In this document: positions 51,435-59,321 of the stretch, in pieces | Numbering within the stretch: position 1 is the stretch's first letter | How the letters are laid out: every line of letters starts with the position of its first letter | DNA from: Alphaproteobacteria bacterium | Lineage (GTDB): Bacteria > Pseudomonadota > Alphaproteobacteria > UBA11136 | Reading direction: 5' to 3' | DNA length: 64,000 nt | NCBI GenBank assembly: GCA_016776635.1 | Contig: JADHSZ010000003.1 | Location: 1-64,000 of the forward strand | Translations under genes and position numbers: made by a program | The notes under the pieces: generated by a model | Seen by the model: the letters and a program-made list of their open reading frames with translations, nothing else | Told to the model about the DNA's origin: nothing | Database searches by the model: none

Positions 51435-51757
51435 GGCCGCCCCCCCGGCTCGCGGCCCCGGTCCGAGATCAGGCTGTTATCGAGCTTGGTCTCGATACGC
51501 ACCAGATGGCCGGTAAGCCGCCGCTCCAGATCTTTTAAGCATTCGATGGAGGCGAAGTTCTTGGTCACGTCGAGGCGGTGCAGGGACAGCCGCTCGCGCA
51601 GATCGGCGGTGACGGCCTCGCAGTCGCGGCGGTTGCGGGCGGCGGCCTGTTCGGCGTCGCGGCGGGTGCGCCAGATGAGCCAGAACATCCCGGCCAGAAC
51701 GGGGATTTCCACCGCCGTAATCCACCAGGACAGGTTTACGGTCCATGCCTCGGGCAT
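51431..51757 (-). CDS. Single-pass membrane coiled-coil phage protein
   Basis: A 108-aa protein starting MPEAWTVNLSWWITAVEIPVLAGMFWLIW (one membrane helix) followed by a charged helix of heptads (RRDAEQAAARNRRDCEAVTADLRERLSLHRLDVTKNFAS). GGAG precedes ATG 51757. Placed just upstream of the lysin gene with a 4-bp overlap, it may take a spanin- or holin-associated role, which is unproven. The frame is open further upstream across a terminator hairpin, which I excluded. Confidence 0.7.
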   Translation of the reverse strand: MPEAWTVNLSWWITAVEIPVLAGMFWLIWRTRRDAEQAAARNRRDCEAVTADLRERLSLHRLDVTKNFASIECLKDLERRLTGHLVRIETKLDNSLISDRGREPGGRP

Positions 51758-51783
51758 GTTGTTTCTCCTTTTTTTTCTTGAGA

Positions 51784-51809
51784 CATAAAAAAACCGCCCC
51801 AAAGGCGGC
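51784..51809 (-). terminator. Terminator hairpin, duplicated inside another phage gene
   Basis: CCGCC/GGCGG stem (51794-51798, 51804-51808) followed on the minus strand by seven T residues. It ends transcription from the 472-aa gene. A 24/26-base match recurs at 56869-56894 within a coding sequence. Confidence 0.75.
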
Positions 51810-51839
51810 ATACAAAAAAGTGCTGGAATGGGCCGGGCT

Positions 51840-53258
51840 CTATCCGAGAAGCCCACCGCCGAACGGACTACGCGGGAATGGATTACGGATGCTGGAAGGC
51901 CGGGCGCCGATACCACCGATACTGTGGCCAAGAGGCGGACGGGCGAAATTGCGCGCCACCCGCTCCGGGCCGAAGGCCGAGACGGTCTCGAACAGGCGGG
52001 CGCGGGTCAGCGGCCCGAACAGGCCATCCTCCTCCAGGGGATCTGAGTCAAAGACCGAGGGCTGTTCTTCTGCGAAGGGGCCGGGCATGTCCTTCCTGCG
52101 TTTCTCTCTGGGGAGAGTGGTGGGAATGGTCGAGGGAAGGGTGCGCGGCAGGCGGTTGAGGCCCCCTTGCAGGATACGGATGGCATTGGCGAGTCCCGAC
52201 TTTCCGGCCTCCGAGGCCACCTTTTCACCCACCTTCAGCACGCCGCTCCCGAGCGCGCCTGCTACGGAGTCCGGGGTGGAGCCATCCTCTTTCGGCAGCG
52301 CCCGTTGCGGGCGCGCCTCGATCTGGCGCCCGGTGGCGTCCCGCTGCAGTGGCCCGGTGCCGTAGAAATGGTCGTGCCAGGCGGAGACCCGGTTCTGCAC
52401 CTGTCCATAGCGCGGATCGGCGGACTGCCAGAAGGCGTCGCTGCCCATGGCGCGGCTGATTTCACTCTCGCTCACCCGCTCCACGGGCTTGGCCAGAATG
52501 GTGTCGGCGGCATCCATGGGTTTCCTGAGCGCATCCAGGAACTTCCCCACCTCAGGATTGGAGGAAGCGGCGGTGGCGGAGTTGGCGGCGGAGAGTTCTG
52601 CGCGGGGTTCCCCGCTCTCGGGATTTTCAGCGCCGGGGGCGGCATCGGGCGCGCCTTCTGCTTCCTTGCCCAACTGTTTATCCACTACCGCCTTTAACGC
52701 CTTCTTGTAAGCATCCAGCTTATCGCTGGCCTTGTCGCCAAACTCATCAAGCAGAGTCTGTTCGGACGTATCGGAGAGGTTGTTTTCAATGCCTGTGAGT
52801 TCTTCCTTGAATTCGGGATGAATGGCCTGTTTCACGGGGATATTCACGGCCTTCAGGGCGGCATTTATTACCGAATTGCTGTTCTGTGCACGGCCTTCAA
52901 ATTTTCCAGATGCGTTATAATCGACCTTTGCCTTGCCGATCCCCTCCACCTCATTTTTCATCACATTCCAGGTTCCGTCTTCCTTGCCTTCGGGAATGTC
53001 GAGCCTCCGGGCGAACCGGCTTTTGGGCGTTTCGCCTTTGCCATAAGCATCCTTGCTTTCTTCGAGGCTCTTGCCGGTCTCCACCTGGATGTCGCCACCG
53101 ACAACACTCTTTACCAGCCCCGTCCACCCCCCCGGACCTCCCCTAAGAACTTCCGTCGCGCCATCCTTTTTGCGATGGACAAGATAAGCGTGCCAGCCGA
53201 TGGAACCAGCGCCACTAACTTCTTTGATCTCCATATAAATTCCGGGTTTCATTTCCAT
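51840..53258 (-). CDS. Phage-associated protein with possible papain-like N terminus and C-terminal peptidoglycan-binding segment
   Basis: A 472-aa protein starting MEMKPGIYMEIKEVSGAGSI. The N-terminal about 160 residues (GWHAYLVHRKKDGATEVLRGGP, QNSNSVINAALKAVNIPV) look like an NlpC/P60- or papain-related fold (His early, Asn/Ser-rich motif later), which is a guess. The middle is Ala/Glu-rich. DGLFGPLTRARLFETVSAFGPERV (about 410-435) is a peptidoglycan_binding_1-like helix set. Probably an injected or virion-associated cell-wall protein or a cargo gene. AGGAGA precedes the ATG. A terminator-like hairpin lies only 24 bp upstream. Confidence 0.7.
   Translation of the reverse strand: MEMKPGIYMEIKEVSGAGSIGWHAYLVHRKKDGATEVLRGGPGGWTGLVKSVVGGDIQVETGKSLEESKDAYGKGETPKSRFARRLDIPEGKEDGTWNVMKNEVEGIGKAKVDYNASGKFEGRAQNSNSVINAALKAVNIPVKQAIHPEFKEELTGIENNLSDTSEQTLLDEFGDKASDKLDAYKKALKAVVDKQLGKEAEGAPDAAPGAENPESGEPRAELSAANSATAASSNPEVGKFLDALRKPMDAADTILAKPVERVSESEISRAMGSDAFWQSADPRYGQVQNRVSAWHDHFYGTGPLQRDATGRQIEARPQRALPKEDGSTPDSVAGALGSGVLKVGEKVASEAGKSGLANAIRILQGGLNRLPRTLPSTIPTTLPREKRRKDMPGPFAEEQPSVFDSDPLEEDGLFGPLTRARLFETVSAFGPERVARNFARPPLGHSIGGIGARPSSIRNPFPRSPFGGGLLG
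53224..53243. repeat. 20-bp direct repeat, copy 1
   Basis: TTGATCTCCATATAAATTCC within the first codons of the 472-aa gene (it encodes the reverse of GIYMEIK). An exact second copy is at 54655-54674, beyond two AT-rich membrane-protein genes. Confidence 0.85.
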
Positions 53259-53281
53259 GGTTTTCTCCTATGGGTTGGTAC

Positions 53282-53306
53282 AAAAAAATCGCCGGCTTTT
53301 GCCGGC
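53282..53306 (-). terminator. Terminator-like hairpin upstream of the 472-aa gene
   Basis: GCCGGC (53291-53296), four-base loop, GCCGGC (53301-53306); on the minus strand the stem is followed by CGA and then seven T residues. It would stop transcripts coming from the terminase genes. Confidence 0.65.
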
Positions 53307-53425
53307 GGCGTGAAAATCTTCAATTAGTGTGGATACCAAATGAGGGGCGGGATATTATTCCCCATTGGCTCAACCACGAGTTGCTCGTCGTTAAAAACTA
53401 TCTGGAAAAATGAAGGCGATGAAGA

Positions 53426-53896
53426 ATGGACAAGAAATCAAATACTTTGCCTCTGTCATTCATTGTCTTCATAGGGACAATAATTATTCTCTTCGATATT
53501 TCTTTAGAATCCGAATTTTGGGAAAGAGTGGTAGGTGTTTTCCTATTTTTAATACTGGCTATCTCCTGGAACTGCTTCTGGATGTCTGCAGTTTCGGGAA
53601 AGGGGTTGATGCTGATATGGAAGCAAGTGATTGGGCTGCATGTGGTTTTTGTAATACCCGTATGTGTCGCAACTGCCGTTTCTCTCGCAATTTGGCAGTC
53701 TGATATAGATGACCTGTTTCTTTCACTCGTAAATTTCGGTGGTTATTTCCTGTTTTTTATATTTTTAAGACTTCCCTACTTTGACCTCCTGTATGAACGA
53801 CACGTTTTGGCCTCCCGCCTTTTTCTGTCCGCCATGGTCTATATATCTTCCTGGTTGTTTGGGTTGATGGTTTTCGTCAGTCTCGTTGCCGTCTGA
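53426..53896 (+). CDS. AT-rich four-helix membrane protein, unknown
   Basis: A 156-aa protein with about four hydrophobic helices (LSFIVFIGTIIILFDI, VVGVFLFLILAISWNCFW, VIGLHVVFVIPVCVATAVSLAI, FFIFLRLPYF and a final SSWLFGLMVFVSLVAV). Its GC is clearly lower than that of neighbouring genes and it is on the opposite strand to the phage operon, which suggests a moron acquired separately. No family recognised. A candidate superinfection-exclusion or abortive-infection effector, by context only. Confidence 0.6.
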   Translation: MDKKSNTLPLSFIVFIGTIIILFDISLESEFWERVVGVFLFLILAISWNCFWMSAVSGKGLMLIWKQVIGLHVVFVIPVCVATAVSLAIWQSDIDDLFLSLVNFGGYFLFFIFLRLPYFDLLYERHVLASRLFLSAMVYISSWLFGLMVFVSLVAV

Positions 53897-53984
53897 ACCA
53901 CCGCCGGGTTCCTGAATCACCCCACAGATACCGAGATATCTTTCTCCACGCACATTGGTTTCTCCCTTCGTTTTTCCTTACAAT

Positions 53985-54013
53985 AAAAACCCGCCGAGGG
54001 CTCCCGGCGGGTT
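53985..54013. terminator. Hairpin after the first cassette gene
   Basis: AACCCGCCG (53988-53996) with CGGCGGGTT (54005-54013). The T run (complement of AAAAA at 53985-53989) favours minus-strand termination, but the stem could act for both strands. Confidence 0.6.
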
Positions 54014-54115
54014 GCGATAAATATTCAAAAATCAGGGGTTATTGTTCTTCAACAACCCAGAGGCGTAGGTTACGCTTCAAAATTATTTTTAATTATAAGC
54101 CATGCACAGCCAGTC

Positions 54116-54658
54116 ATGACCGAACACCGCAAATTACTCATCCTTCTCGGCACCGCCATTCTGGCGGTTTTTATCGGCTTTCTTAAAATCCTGGATATAG
54201 ATGGTGTACATGACTTTCTTTGTCAAATTAGAGGTCCGTACGTAAATATTTTTAATATTTTTCGTTTCTGGGCTGTCACCCTATCGGCGTTAGTGAACCT
54301 GTGGTGGTTGTGCTTCTTCTCCGGCCAGGGAATTCGCGCGGTCTGGTGGCCCGTGCTATATCTCCATTTATTTCTTATTCTGCCCTTGGCTTTCTTGCCT
54401 GACCTCTGGGTTTTCGGAATAACCGAGCCACCAATACCATATGTCACTTTGCCACTTAAGACTGTATGGCCCCGGCTAGGCATCCTGGTCATAGAGGTCG
54501 GACTAATCACCTGGCTGCTCCGATCGCAATCTATGTCTGGGCTCCTGGAAAACCGACCCACCCTCATACGCCTGGGTATGATCCTTCAACTCGTGGCTTC
54601 CATGGCATTTATATATTCAACGATGCTTACTCTCGTACCCTTCTGTAAGTTTTCTTGA
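54116..54658 (+). CDS. AT-rich five-helix membrane protein, unknown
   Basis: A 180-aa protein with about five hydrophobic segments (KLLILLGTAILAVFIGFLKIL, FRFWAVTLSALVNLWWLCFF, VLYLHLFLILPLAFLPDLWVF, LGILVIEVGLITWLL, MILQLVASMAFIYSTMLTL). Lower GC than flanking phage genes and plus-strand oriented like its neighbour at 53426. There is no clear ribosome site. The 3' end touches the second copy of the 20-bp direct repeat, so gene and repeat may have arrived together. Confidence 0.6.
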   Translation: MTEHRKLLILLGTAILAVFIGFLKILDIDGVHDFLCQIRGPYVNIFNIFRFWAVTLSALVNLWWLCFFSGQGIRAVWWPVLYLHLFLILPLAFLPDLWVFGITEPPIPYVTLPLKTVWPRLGILVIEVGLITWLLRSQSMSGLLENRPTLIRLGMILQLVASMAFIYSTMLTLVPFCKFS

Positions 54659-54674
54659 TCTCCATATAAATTCC
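54655..54674. repeat. 20-bp direct repeat, copy 2
   Basis: Exact second copy of the repeat at 53224-53243. It overlaps the stop of the five-helix protein and lies 3 bp from the stop of the terminase gene. With copy 1 it brackets a 1.4-kb AT-rich cassette. Confidence 0.85.
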
Positions 54675-54676
54675 AC

Positions 54677-56158
54677 TCACACCTGAAACTCCGTGCGCGC
54701 CTTGTGGGGGGCGCCGCCCGGCCGCCATTCACGGCGACCGGGCGACGGGACACGGCGCAGGCGCACAGGCTCGGAGAGCAGGCAGCCGCTGACCGCGTCC
54801 AGACCATCATCCCGGCAGTTCCTCCCCGGCCGCCATTCCCGCATCTCGGCCATGAAGGGCGTCTCCCAGACGCTGCGATGGGCATGGAGCGCACCCGCCG
54901 CCAATACGGCGTCGAAACCTTCGAGGATGCGCGTGACCTTGGGCGTGTGGGAGGCCACTTCCACCACCGCAGCCGCCACCCCTGCCGCCGCCAGTTCGCG
55001 GCGCAGCAGGCCGGGCAGGAATTTACCGATACCATTGGTTTCCAGCGTCACCGAGGGCAGGAAAAGTTCCTTCACGAAAGCTGCCACCTGGCGGCACATC
55101 TGGGTCGCCTCGTCAGTGTTCTCCGTTATGTCCGGGTCGTGGACCAGATAGGCCACACGGTGAAGCCAGTAACCGCCGTCGTCATCGCTGTAGAGGGCGG
55201 CGATAACGCTGGCGTCGCCGCTGCCCGGCGCGCCGTAGGAGGGATCCCACCAACAGCTTGCCGAGACCAGCCGCCGGGAACCCAATGACAGCACCGCCGC
55301 GCCTTGTGATTCCGTATAGTCGAGCTCGTCTTCATAGAGCCTGATCTGGTCGGGGTCGAGGCGGCTGTCGCTGATGTTGACGGGCCGCAGCATCATCTGG
55401 CTGGCGAACTTGTTGGGGCCGGAACGCCGCCTGATGGCCTCGATTTTTTCCGTGGCGAAACGTTCGGGCCAGCGCGACTCGCCGTGCCCGTCCAGCAGCG
55501 GCAGTTCCAGCCGCCGGAACCCGGAGAGAAAAGGCGCGTCTTCGCCGGCCTCCTCCCGTGGCGCATGGCCATAGATGGAATAATAGCTGTGGGGCGTGCC
55601 CACATAGAGCTGCAGGCCCCCGGGCACCAGCACGTAGTCGATTTCCCCCAGGCGGGCGCGTAGATCGGCACGTTTGGGGACCGTGTCGCAGGTATTGGGC
55701 ACCTCCACATCGTCGCAGATCACCACGTCGGCGCGGCTGCCGGTGAGGTTGGAACTTACCCCCTTGGCGAGCATGGAAGGGTCGCGCAGCACGGCGCGGC
55801 GGTTGACCGTGAAACGGTCGGCGGCCCATTGATCGGCGCGCGCCGGTTTCAGCCCCGCGGTCAGGGGGTGGGTCTCGATCACGCGCTTGACGTTGCGCAC
55901 CATCTTGCGGGCCAGCGCCAGATCGGCCGCCAGAATTAGAATCCGCGTATCGGGATCGCGCGCCAACAGCCAGGCGCAGAACAGCCCCACCAGGGTGGAC
56001 TTGCCGCTGTTGCGGAAGGCCAGCAGAAGAAGCTCGCGGTCGCCCGCACGCCAGCGGGATTCGAGCCAGCGGGTGACGCGCAGATGCAGCTGTGGCGTGG
56101 CCAATCCCTGGAGCTTGTTCCAGACCCAGACGAATTCAGGCAGGGAGGTTTCCCTCAT
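54677..56158 (-). CDS. Phage terminase large subunit
   Basis: DNA-packaging ATPase and nuclease (493 aa). Walker A AFRNSGKSTLVGLF (47-60), Walker B ADVVICDDVEVPN, coupling region and nuclease part with WWDPSYGAPGSGDASVIAALYSDD (first acidic cluster) and RNCRDDGLDAVSGCLLSE (last Asp pair). The wording is closer to T7-like maturase B and related podoviral terminases than to lambda type. It overlaps the start-proximal small gene by 4 bp. Since no portal is present, packaging by this module alone is doubtful. Confidence 0.9.
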   Translation of the reverse strand: MRETSLPEFVWVWNKLQGLATPQLHLRVTRWLESRWRAGDRELLLLAFRNSGKSTLVGLFCAWLLARDPDTRILILAADLALARKMVRNVKRVIETHPLTAGLKPARADQWAADRFTVNRRAVLRDPSMLAKGVSSNLTGSRADVVICDDVEVPNTCDTVPKRADLRARLGEIDYVLVPGGLQLYVGTPHSYYSIYGHAPREEAGEDAPFLSGFRRLELPLLDGHGESRWPERFATEKIEAIRRRSGPNKFASQMMLRPVNISDSRLDPDQIRLYEDELDYTESQGAAVLSLGSRRLVSASCWWDPSYGAPGSGDASVIAALYSDDDGGYWLHRVAYLVHDPDITENTDEATQMCRQVAAFVKELFLPSVTLETNGIGKFLPGLLRRELAAAGVAAAVVEVASHTPKVTRILEGFDAVLAAGALHAHRSVWETPFMAEMREWRPGRNCRDDGLDAVSGCLLSEPVRLRRVPSPGRREWRPGGAPHKARTEFQV

Positions 56159-56556
56159 GGCGCGGGCTCGCTTTCGGCATTGGCGGCGGCGGCGGTATCG
56201 GTGTTGTCATCGTCCTCCATGCCCTGGGACAGGGCGGCAATGGCGGCGCGGGCCTCACCCAGCAGGTTTTCGGGCGTTTCGGACGTCTCGGCAGCGTCTT
56301 TTTGCCCTGCCTCTCCCGTTCCGCCGGCGAGCCAACGCGAGAGCTTGGTCAATGCCTCCACATGGGCCAGCGTGGCGCGGCAGGCGGCGTGATGGGCGGC
56401 GAACCCCTTGGCGTCGAGAGGCGGCGGCAGGGACGAGAAGTCGCGGTATTGCGCCACCGCCCCCTGGATGAGGGCCGGCATCTCGCCCACCACGTCACGG
56501 TACAGGCTCTCCATGTGGGGGCCATCTTGTGGCGGCGGGAGAAGGTCTGAACCCAT
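56155..56556 (-). CDS. Candidate terminase small subunit
   Basis: A 133-aa protein with an Ala/Leu helical N-terminal part (VVGEMPALIQGAVAQYRDF, DAKGFAAHHAACRATLAHVEALTKLSRWL) and an acidic, disordered C-terminal tail. No sequence family recognised. Position directly before the large subunit with an ATGA overlap, size and predicted helical build fit a small terminase, which is an inference. A clear ribosome site (GGAGAAAG) precedes the start. Confidence 0.65.
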   Translation of the reverse strand: MGSDLLPPPQDGPHMESLYRDVVGEMPALIQGAVAQYRDFSSLPPPLDAKGFAAHHAACRATLAHVEALTKLSRWLAGGTGEAGQKDAAETSETPENLLGEARAAIAALSQGMEDDDNTDTAAAANAESEPAP

Positions 56557-56603
56557 GGGGCTTTCTCCTTAATGGTTCCGCCCCAAAGAACGAGGCATGA
56601 TGA

Positions 56604-56915
56604 TTAGCCTGTGGTTTTATCGTCGGGCGCGGGGATGATGATGGTTCCCGATTCCGGCGGGCCAAAGTTCTGTCCGCCACAGCGGAATCCCATAAATTTT
56701 GCGTCCGGCGACAGATGGAAAGCAGCCGCCATGGGCGCTACCTTGGTGCAGAGTTGACCCGCCCCCACCTCGATATGGAATTCCTCGGGGTGATTCAGAC
56801 ATGAGGCATTGCCGGGCGGACAGTAATAGATGACGGCCTCTCCGGCCTTGGCGGCCTTGGCGGGCAGGCATAAAAAAACCGCCCAGAAGGCGGCGGTGAG
56901 GAAAAGGCGGGTCAT
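56604..56915 (-). CDS. Small secreted phage-module protein, four Cys
   Basis: A 103-aa protein with signal peptide MTRLFLTAAFWAVFLCLPAK (cleavage probably after AKA). The mature part has Cys in YYCPPGNASC, LCTKVAP and FRCGGQNFG, suggesting two disulfides. Codons for AAFWAVFLC contain a full terminator hairpin (ACCGCC / GGCGGT plus seven T), matching the real terminator at 51784-51809. Likely a periplasmic or lysogenic-conversion protein; function unknown. Confidence 0.7.
   Translation of the reverse strand: MTRLFLTAAFWAVFLCLPAKAAKAGEAVIYYCPPGNASCLNHPEEFHIEVGAGQLCTKVAPMAAAFHLSPDAKFMGFRCGGQNFGPPESGTIIIPAPDDKTTG
56869..56894 (-). repeat. Copy of the terminator hairpin inside the signal-peptide codons
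   Basis: 24 of 26 bases match 51784-51809 (CATAAAAAAACCGCCC then two differing bases then AAGGCGGC). On the minus strand it still forms GCC-rich stem plus T7, within codons 7-16 of the secreted protein. Confidence 0.75.
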
Positions 56916-56946
56916 AGTCGTGTCCTTTCGATAAATAAGCTTTCGG

Positions 56947-57117
56947 TTACGGTCGCCGTCTCTGGTCGCGGCGCGCCATGGCGTCTTGTTGCCGCTGGGG
57001 CAGGCTGTTCTCCCAGCCGGGATTGTCGGCTTTGATCTTGTCGATCACGGCGTCCAGCGCGTCGGCATCGTCGCGGCGGGCCATTTCGGTTTCGTTGGAA
57101 ATTGGTTTCTGTGCCAT
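56947..57117 (-). CDS. 56-aa charged phage protein
   Basis: Read by hand: begins MAQKPISNETEMARRDDADA, contains LDAVIDKIKADNPGWENSL and ends QDAMARRDQRRRP. The ribosome site GGAG overlaps the end of the tail fibre gene, whose stop lies 5 bp upstream. Highly charged and probably helical; no family recognised. Its place right after the fibre gene could suit a fibre chaperone or adaptor, which is speculative. Confidence 0.6.
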   Translation of the reverse strand: MAQKPISNETEMARRDDADALDAVIDKIKADNPGWENSLPQRQQDAMARRDQRRRP

Positions 57118-57121
57118 GGCT

Positions 57122-58750
57122 CTAGCTCCATTCCAGGGCCACGCCGTGGAGGCGCAGCTCTTTGGTATTGAGGGTTTCCACCTTCCATTTCATGGAGGTG
57201 CCCGAAGGCTGGCCGGAGATATCGGCGTCGCCGGTGAGGATACACTTGCCGGTGGCGTAATCGCCCTGGTCGGCCAGCGTGGTCTGGGTCCATGTGGCGC
57301 CGCCGTCACGGCTGGCATAAGCCTTCAAATCCGTATTGAGCGTCACCGTATCCACGTCCTCATCAAACAAAATGATATGGGCATCGCTGGGGTCGCTGGC
57401 CGGAGCATTGGCGGCGGCATTGGAGACCAGCGTCATATTGGAAGCCGCCGTGGTGACGCCGAATGTTACATGCGTCAAATCGGCGCTCGTTCCATTCTGG
57501 CCCGATGTGATGATGAATTTGTAATAGCGGTATGCGGTAGGGTTGGTGAAGTTGGTGGTAGTGAACACCGTTGGGCTGTCCCATGTGGCGGTGTGTCCAC
57601 TCCCGATCTGCGTCCATGTGGCGCTGGTTTCGTCGCTGCCGTGGGTCAGCATATCGGTGCCGGTATCGTTGGTGCCCCAGAAGGTGAAATTCACCGTGCC
57701 CCATGAGGTGCCGGTGATTTTTACCCTCATATCCGTGACACGCTTGGCCGACCCCATGTCGAACCGGACGTCCTCGTTGGTCCAGCTCGTGGCGTCATGG
57801 GCATCCCATGTCCCGGCTGCGACAACCAGATTTGCAATGATGCCCCCGGTCCCCATACTGGCGGCTGCGGCGGTGGCATCTGTCTGTGTCGTGGACCCGG
57901 CGTTGGTGTAATAATCGTTGGTGGCGTCATAGGTCTCGTTGGTGGAGGTGCCGGTATCCACCCCGGTCTCGTCCTCGAACTCATCGACAACGCCGTCCAC
58001 CATACCCTGTACCGACAGCCCGCCATTGATGGCGATGCGGAAGGCATTGAGCATGTTGTTGTCGCGCGCCGTCTGGTCGGCGGGAGCACTTGCCAGATCG
58101 GCGATGCTCTGCGCCGTGGCGTATTTGGGATTGTCGGCATCGGAGATATCCAGCAGCGCCACCTTGTCGCCCGTAGCCGGCGTCACCGTGGCTTCGCTGC
58201 CATCGAAGAGTCCCGATCCCGCTGCGCCGGTCGGACCGGTGGGCCCAGCAGGACCGGTGATTCCGGTTTTGGGGCTCACGTCCGGGTCGCCGTTGGCATC
58301 GAAGCCCAGCAACTGGTCGGCGCGGGTGGTCTTGTCGGGCAGGGTGACGCTGGTGGCGGTGTCGGTGGCGGACAATTTAAGGCCGCGCCCGGAATCGGTC
58401 TCCACCTGTTGCAGGCCCGCGGTCATGCGGTCGAGCTCGTCATTGATGGTCTTGGCGCGGAACGCTCCGCCCTCCTGGAAATCGGTGGTGCGCTTGATGG
58501 CCACGTCGCGCAGCAGCGTCACCACCACTCCGTTGGCCGGCGCGGTGACGAAGGTAACGGAACCACCGGAAGAATTGCCGGCGCCAGCCACCGTGTAATG
58601 GGTGGTGATGGTTTGCAGCGCCGCGTCTTCATAGACCTCAAGATCGGCGTCCTCGAAGATGGGGAAGGGATAGGTGAATTGGGTCTGCGCGCCATCGCCG
58701 CTGTACTGGATACGCGGCGTGATGTCGTCGATGGTTATATGGGTCGACAT
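57122..58750 (-). CDS. Phage tail fibre with T7-type N-terminal domain and collagen-like stretch
   Basis: A 542-aa receptor-binding protein. Residues 1-about 150 match the T7 fibre N-terminal attachment domain (TPRIQYSGDGAQTQFTYPFPIFEDADLEVYED, NDELDRMTAGLQQVETDSGRGLKL). A short collagen-like Gly-X-Y stretch (GITGPAGPTGPTGAAG) comes next, then a variable Thr/Asn-rich beta region with a discoidin-like segment (RVTDMRVKITGTSWGTVNFTFWG). ATG 58750 with GGAG upstream chosen over an in-frame TTG. Identifies the module as podovirus-like. Confidence 0.9.
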   Translation of the reverse strand: MSTHITIDDITPRIQYSGDGAQTQFTYPFPIFEDADLEVYEDAALQTITTHYTVAGAGNSSGGSVTFVTAPANGVVVTLLRDVAIKRTTDFQEGGAFRAKTINDELDRMTAGLQQVETDSGRGLKLSATDTATSVTLPDKTTRADQLLGFDANGDPDVSPKTGITGPAGPTGPTGAAGSGLFDGSEATVTPATGDKVALLDISDADNPKYATAQSIADLASAPADQTARDNNMLNAFRIAINGGLSVQGMVDGVVDEFEDETGVDTGTSTNETYDATNDYYTNAGSTTQTDATAAAASMGTGGIIANLVVAAGTWDAHDATSWTNEDVRFDMGSAKRVTDMRVKITGTSWGTVNFTFWGTNDTGTDMLTHGSDETSATWTQIGSGHTATWDSPTVFTTTNFTNPTAYRYYKFIITSGQNGTSADLTHVTFGVTTAASNMTLVSNAAANAPASDPSDAHIILFDEDVDTVTLNTDLKAYASRDGGATWTQTTLADQGDYATGKCILTGDADISGQPSGTSMKWKVETLNTKELRLHGVALEWS

Positions 58751-58859
58751 GATGGGGTTCTCCAAACTGGTTGCGTGAAGTCAAAAAAACGCCCGCGCCA
58801 TGGGGATGTTCCTGGACGCGGGCAGTGAAACAGGGTGTGGGCCGAAGTGGCGGGAGCGG

Positions 58860-59321
58860 CTATCGTCCCGTCAACTGGTTCAAGACCGAGGGCAGTCTGC
58901 GCAGGATATCGAAGCGGTCCCGCGATTTGGCCTCGGCGGCCTGAAGAAGGTTGCGGCGAAAGCGGCGATTGATATCGTTGATATCCCCCCGCGCCAGTTC
59001 CGCGCTGTCCTTGTCGTCCTCGTCGGTTTCCTCGATCAGGCCCAGAAGCACGGCCTCGCCGGAGCCCCGGCTCGATCCCACGCCCTGGGAACCCAGACGC
59101 GCTCGCGAGGTGGCCAGCGCCCGCCGCAGCTTATCCCTGCGGTTACGGCGCTCGATATCTTCGGCCCTGCGGATACGGTCCACGGAGGCCTGGCGTTCGG
59201 CCTCAAGGCCCTGTTGCGCGGAGGAAGAGCCGCCCCGCGACGAAACGGCCGAGCCCAGCAAATTGATGCCCTCGCTGAGTACCATAGGCACGATTTGCTC
59301 AAGAGAAATAATTCCAGCCAT
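58860..59321 (-). CDS. Small helical virion protein
   Basis: A 153-aa protein: N-terminal hydrophobic-amphipathic segment (IISLEQIVPMVLSEGINLLGSAVSS) and an Arg/Asp/Glu-rich coiled coil (RIRRAEDIERRNRRDKLRRALATSRARLGSQG). A conserved LGSQGVGSSRGSGEAVLLGL stretch is reminiscent of T7-like internal virion proteins. Overlaps the previous gene by one base (TGATG). Likely an internal core or ejection protein. Confidence 0.7.
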   Translation of the reverse strand: MAGIISLEQIVPMVLSEGINLLGSAVSSRGGSSSAQQGLEAERQASVDRIRRAEDIERRNRRDKLRRALATSRARLGSQGVGSSRGSGEAVLLGLIEETDEDDKDSAELARGDINDINRRFRRNLLQAAEAKSRDRFDILRRLPSVLNQLTGR

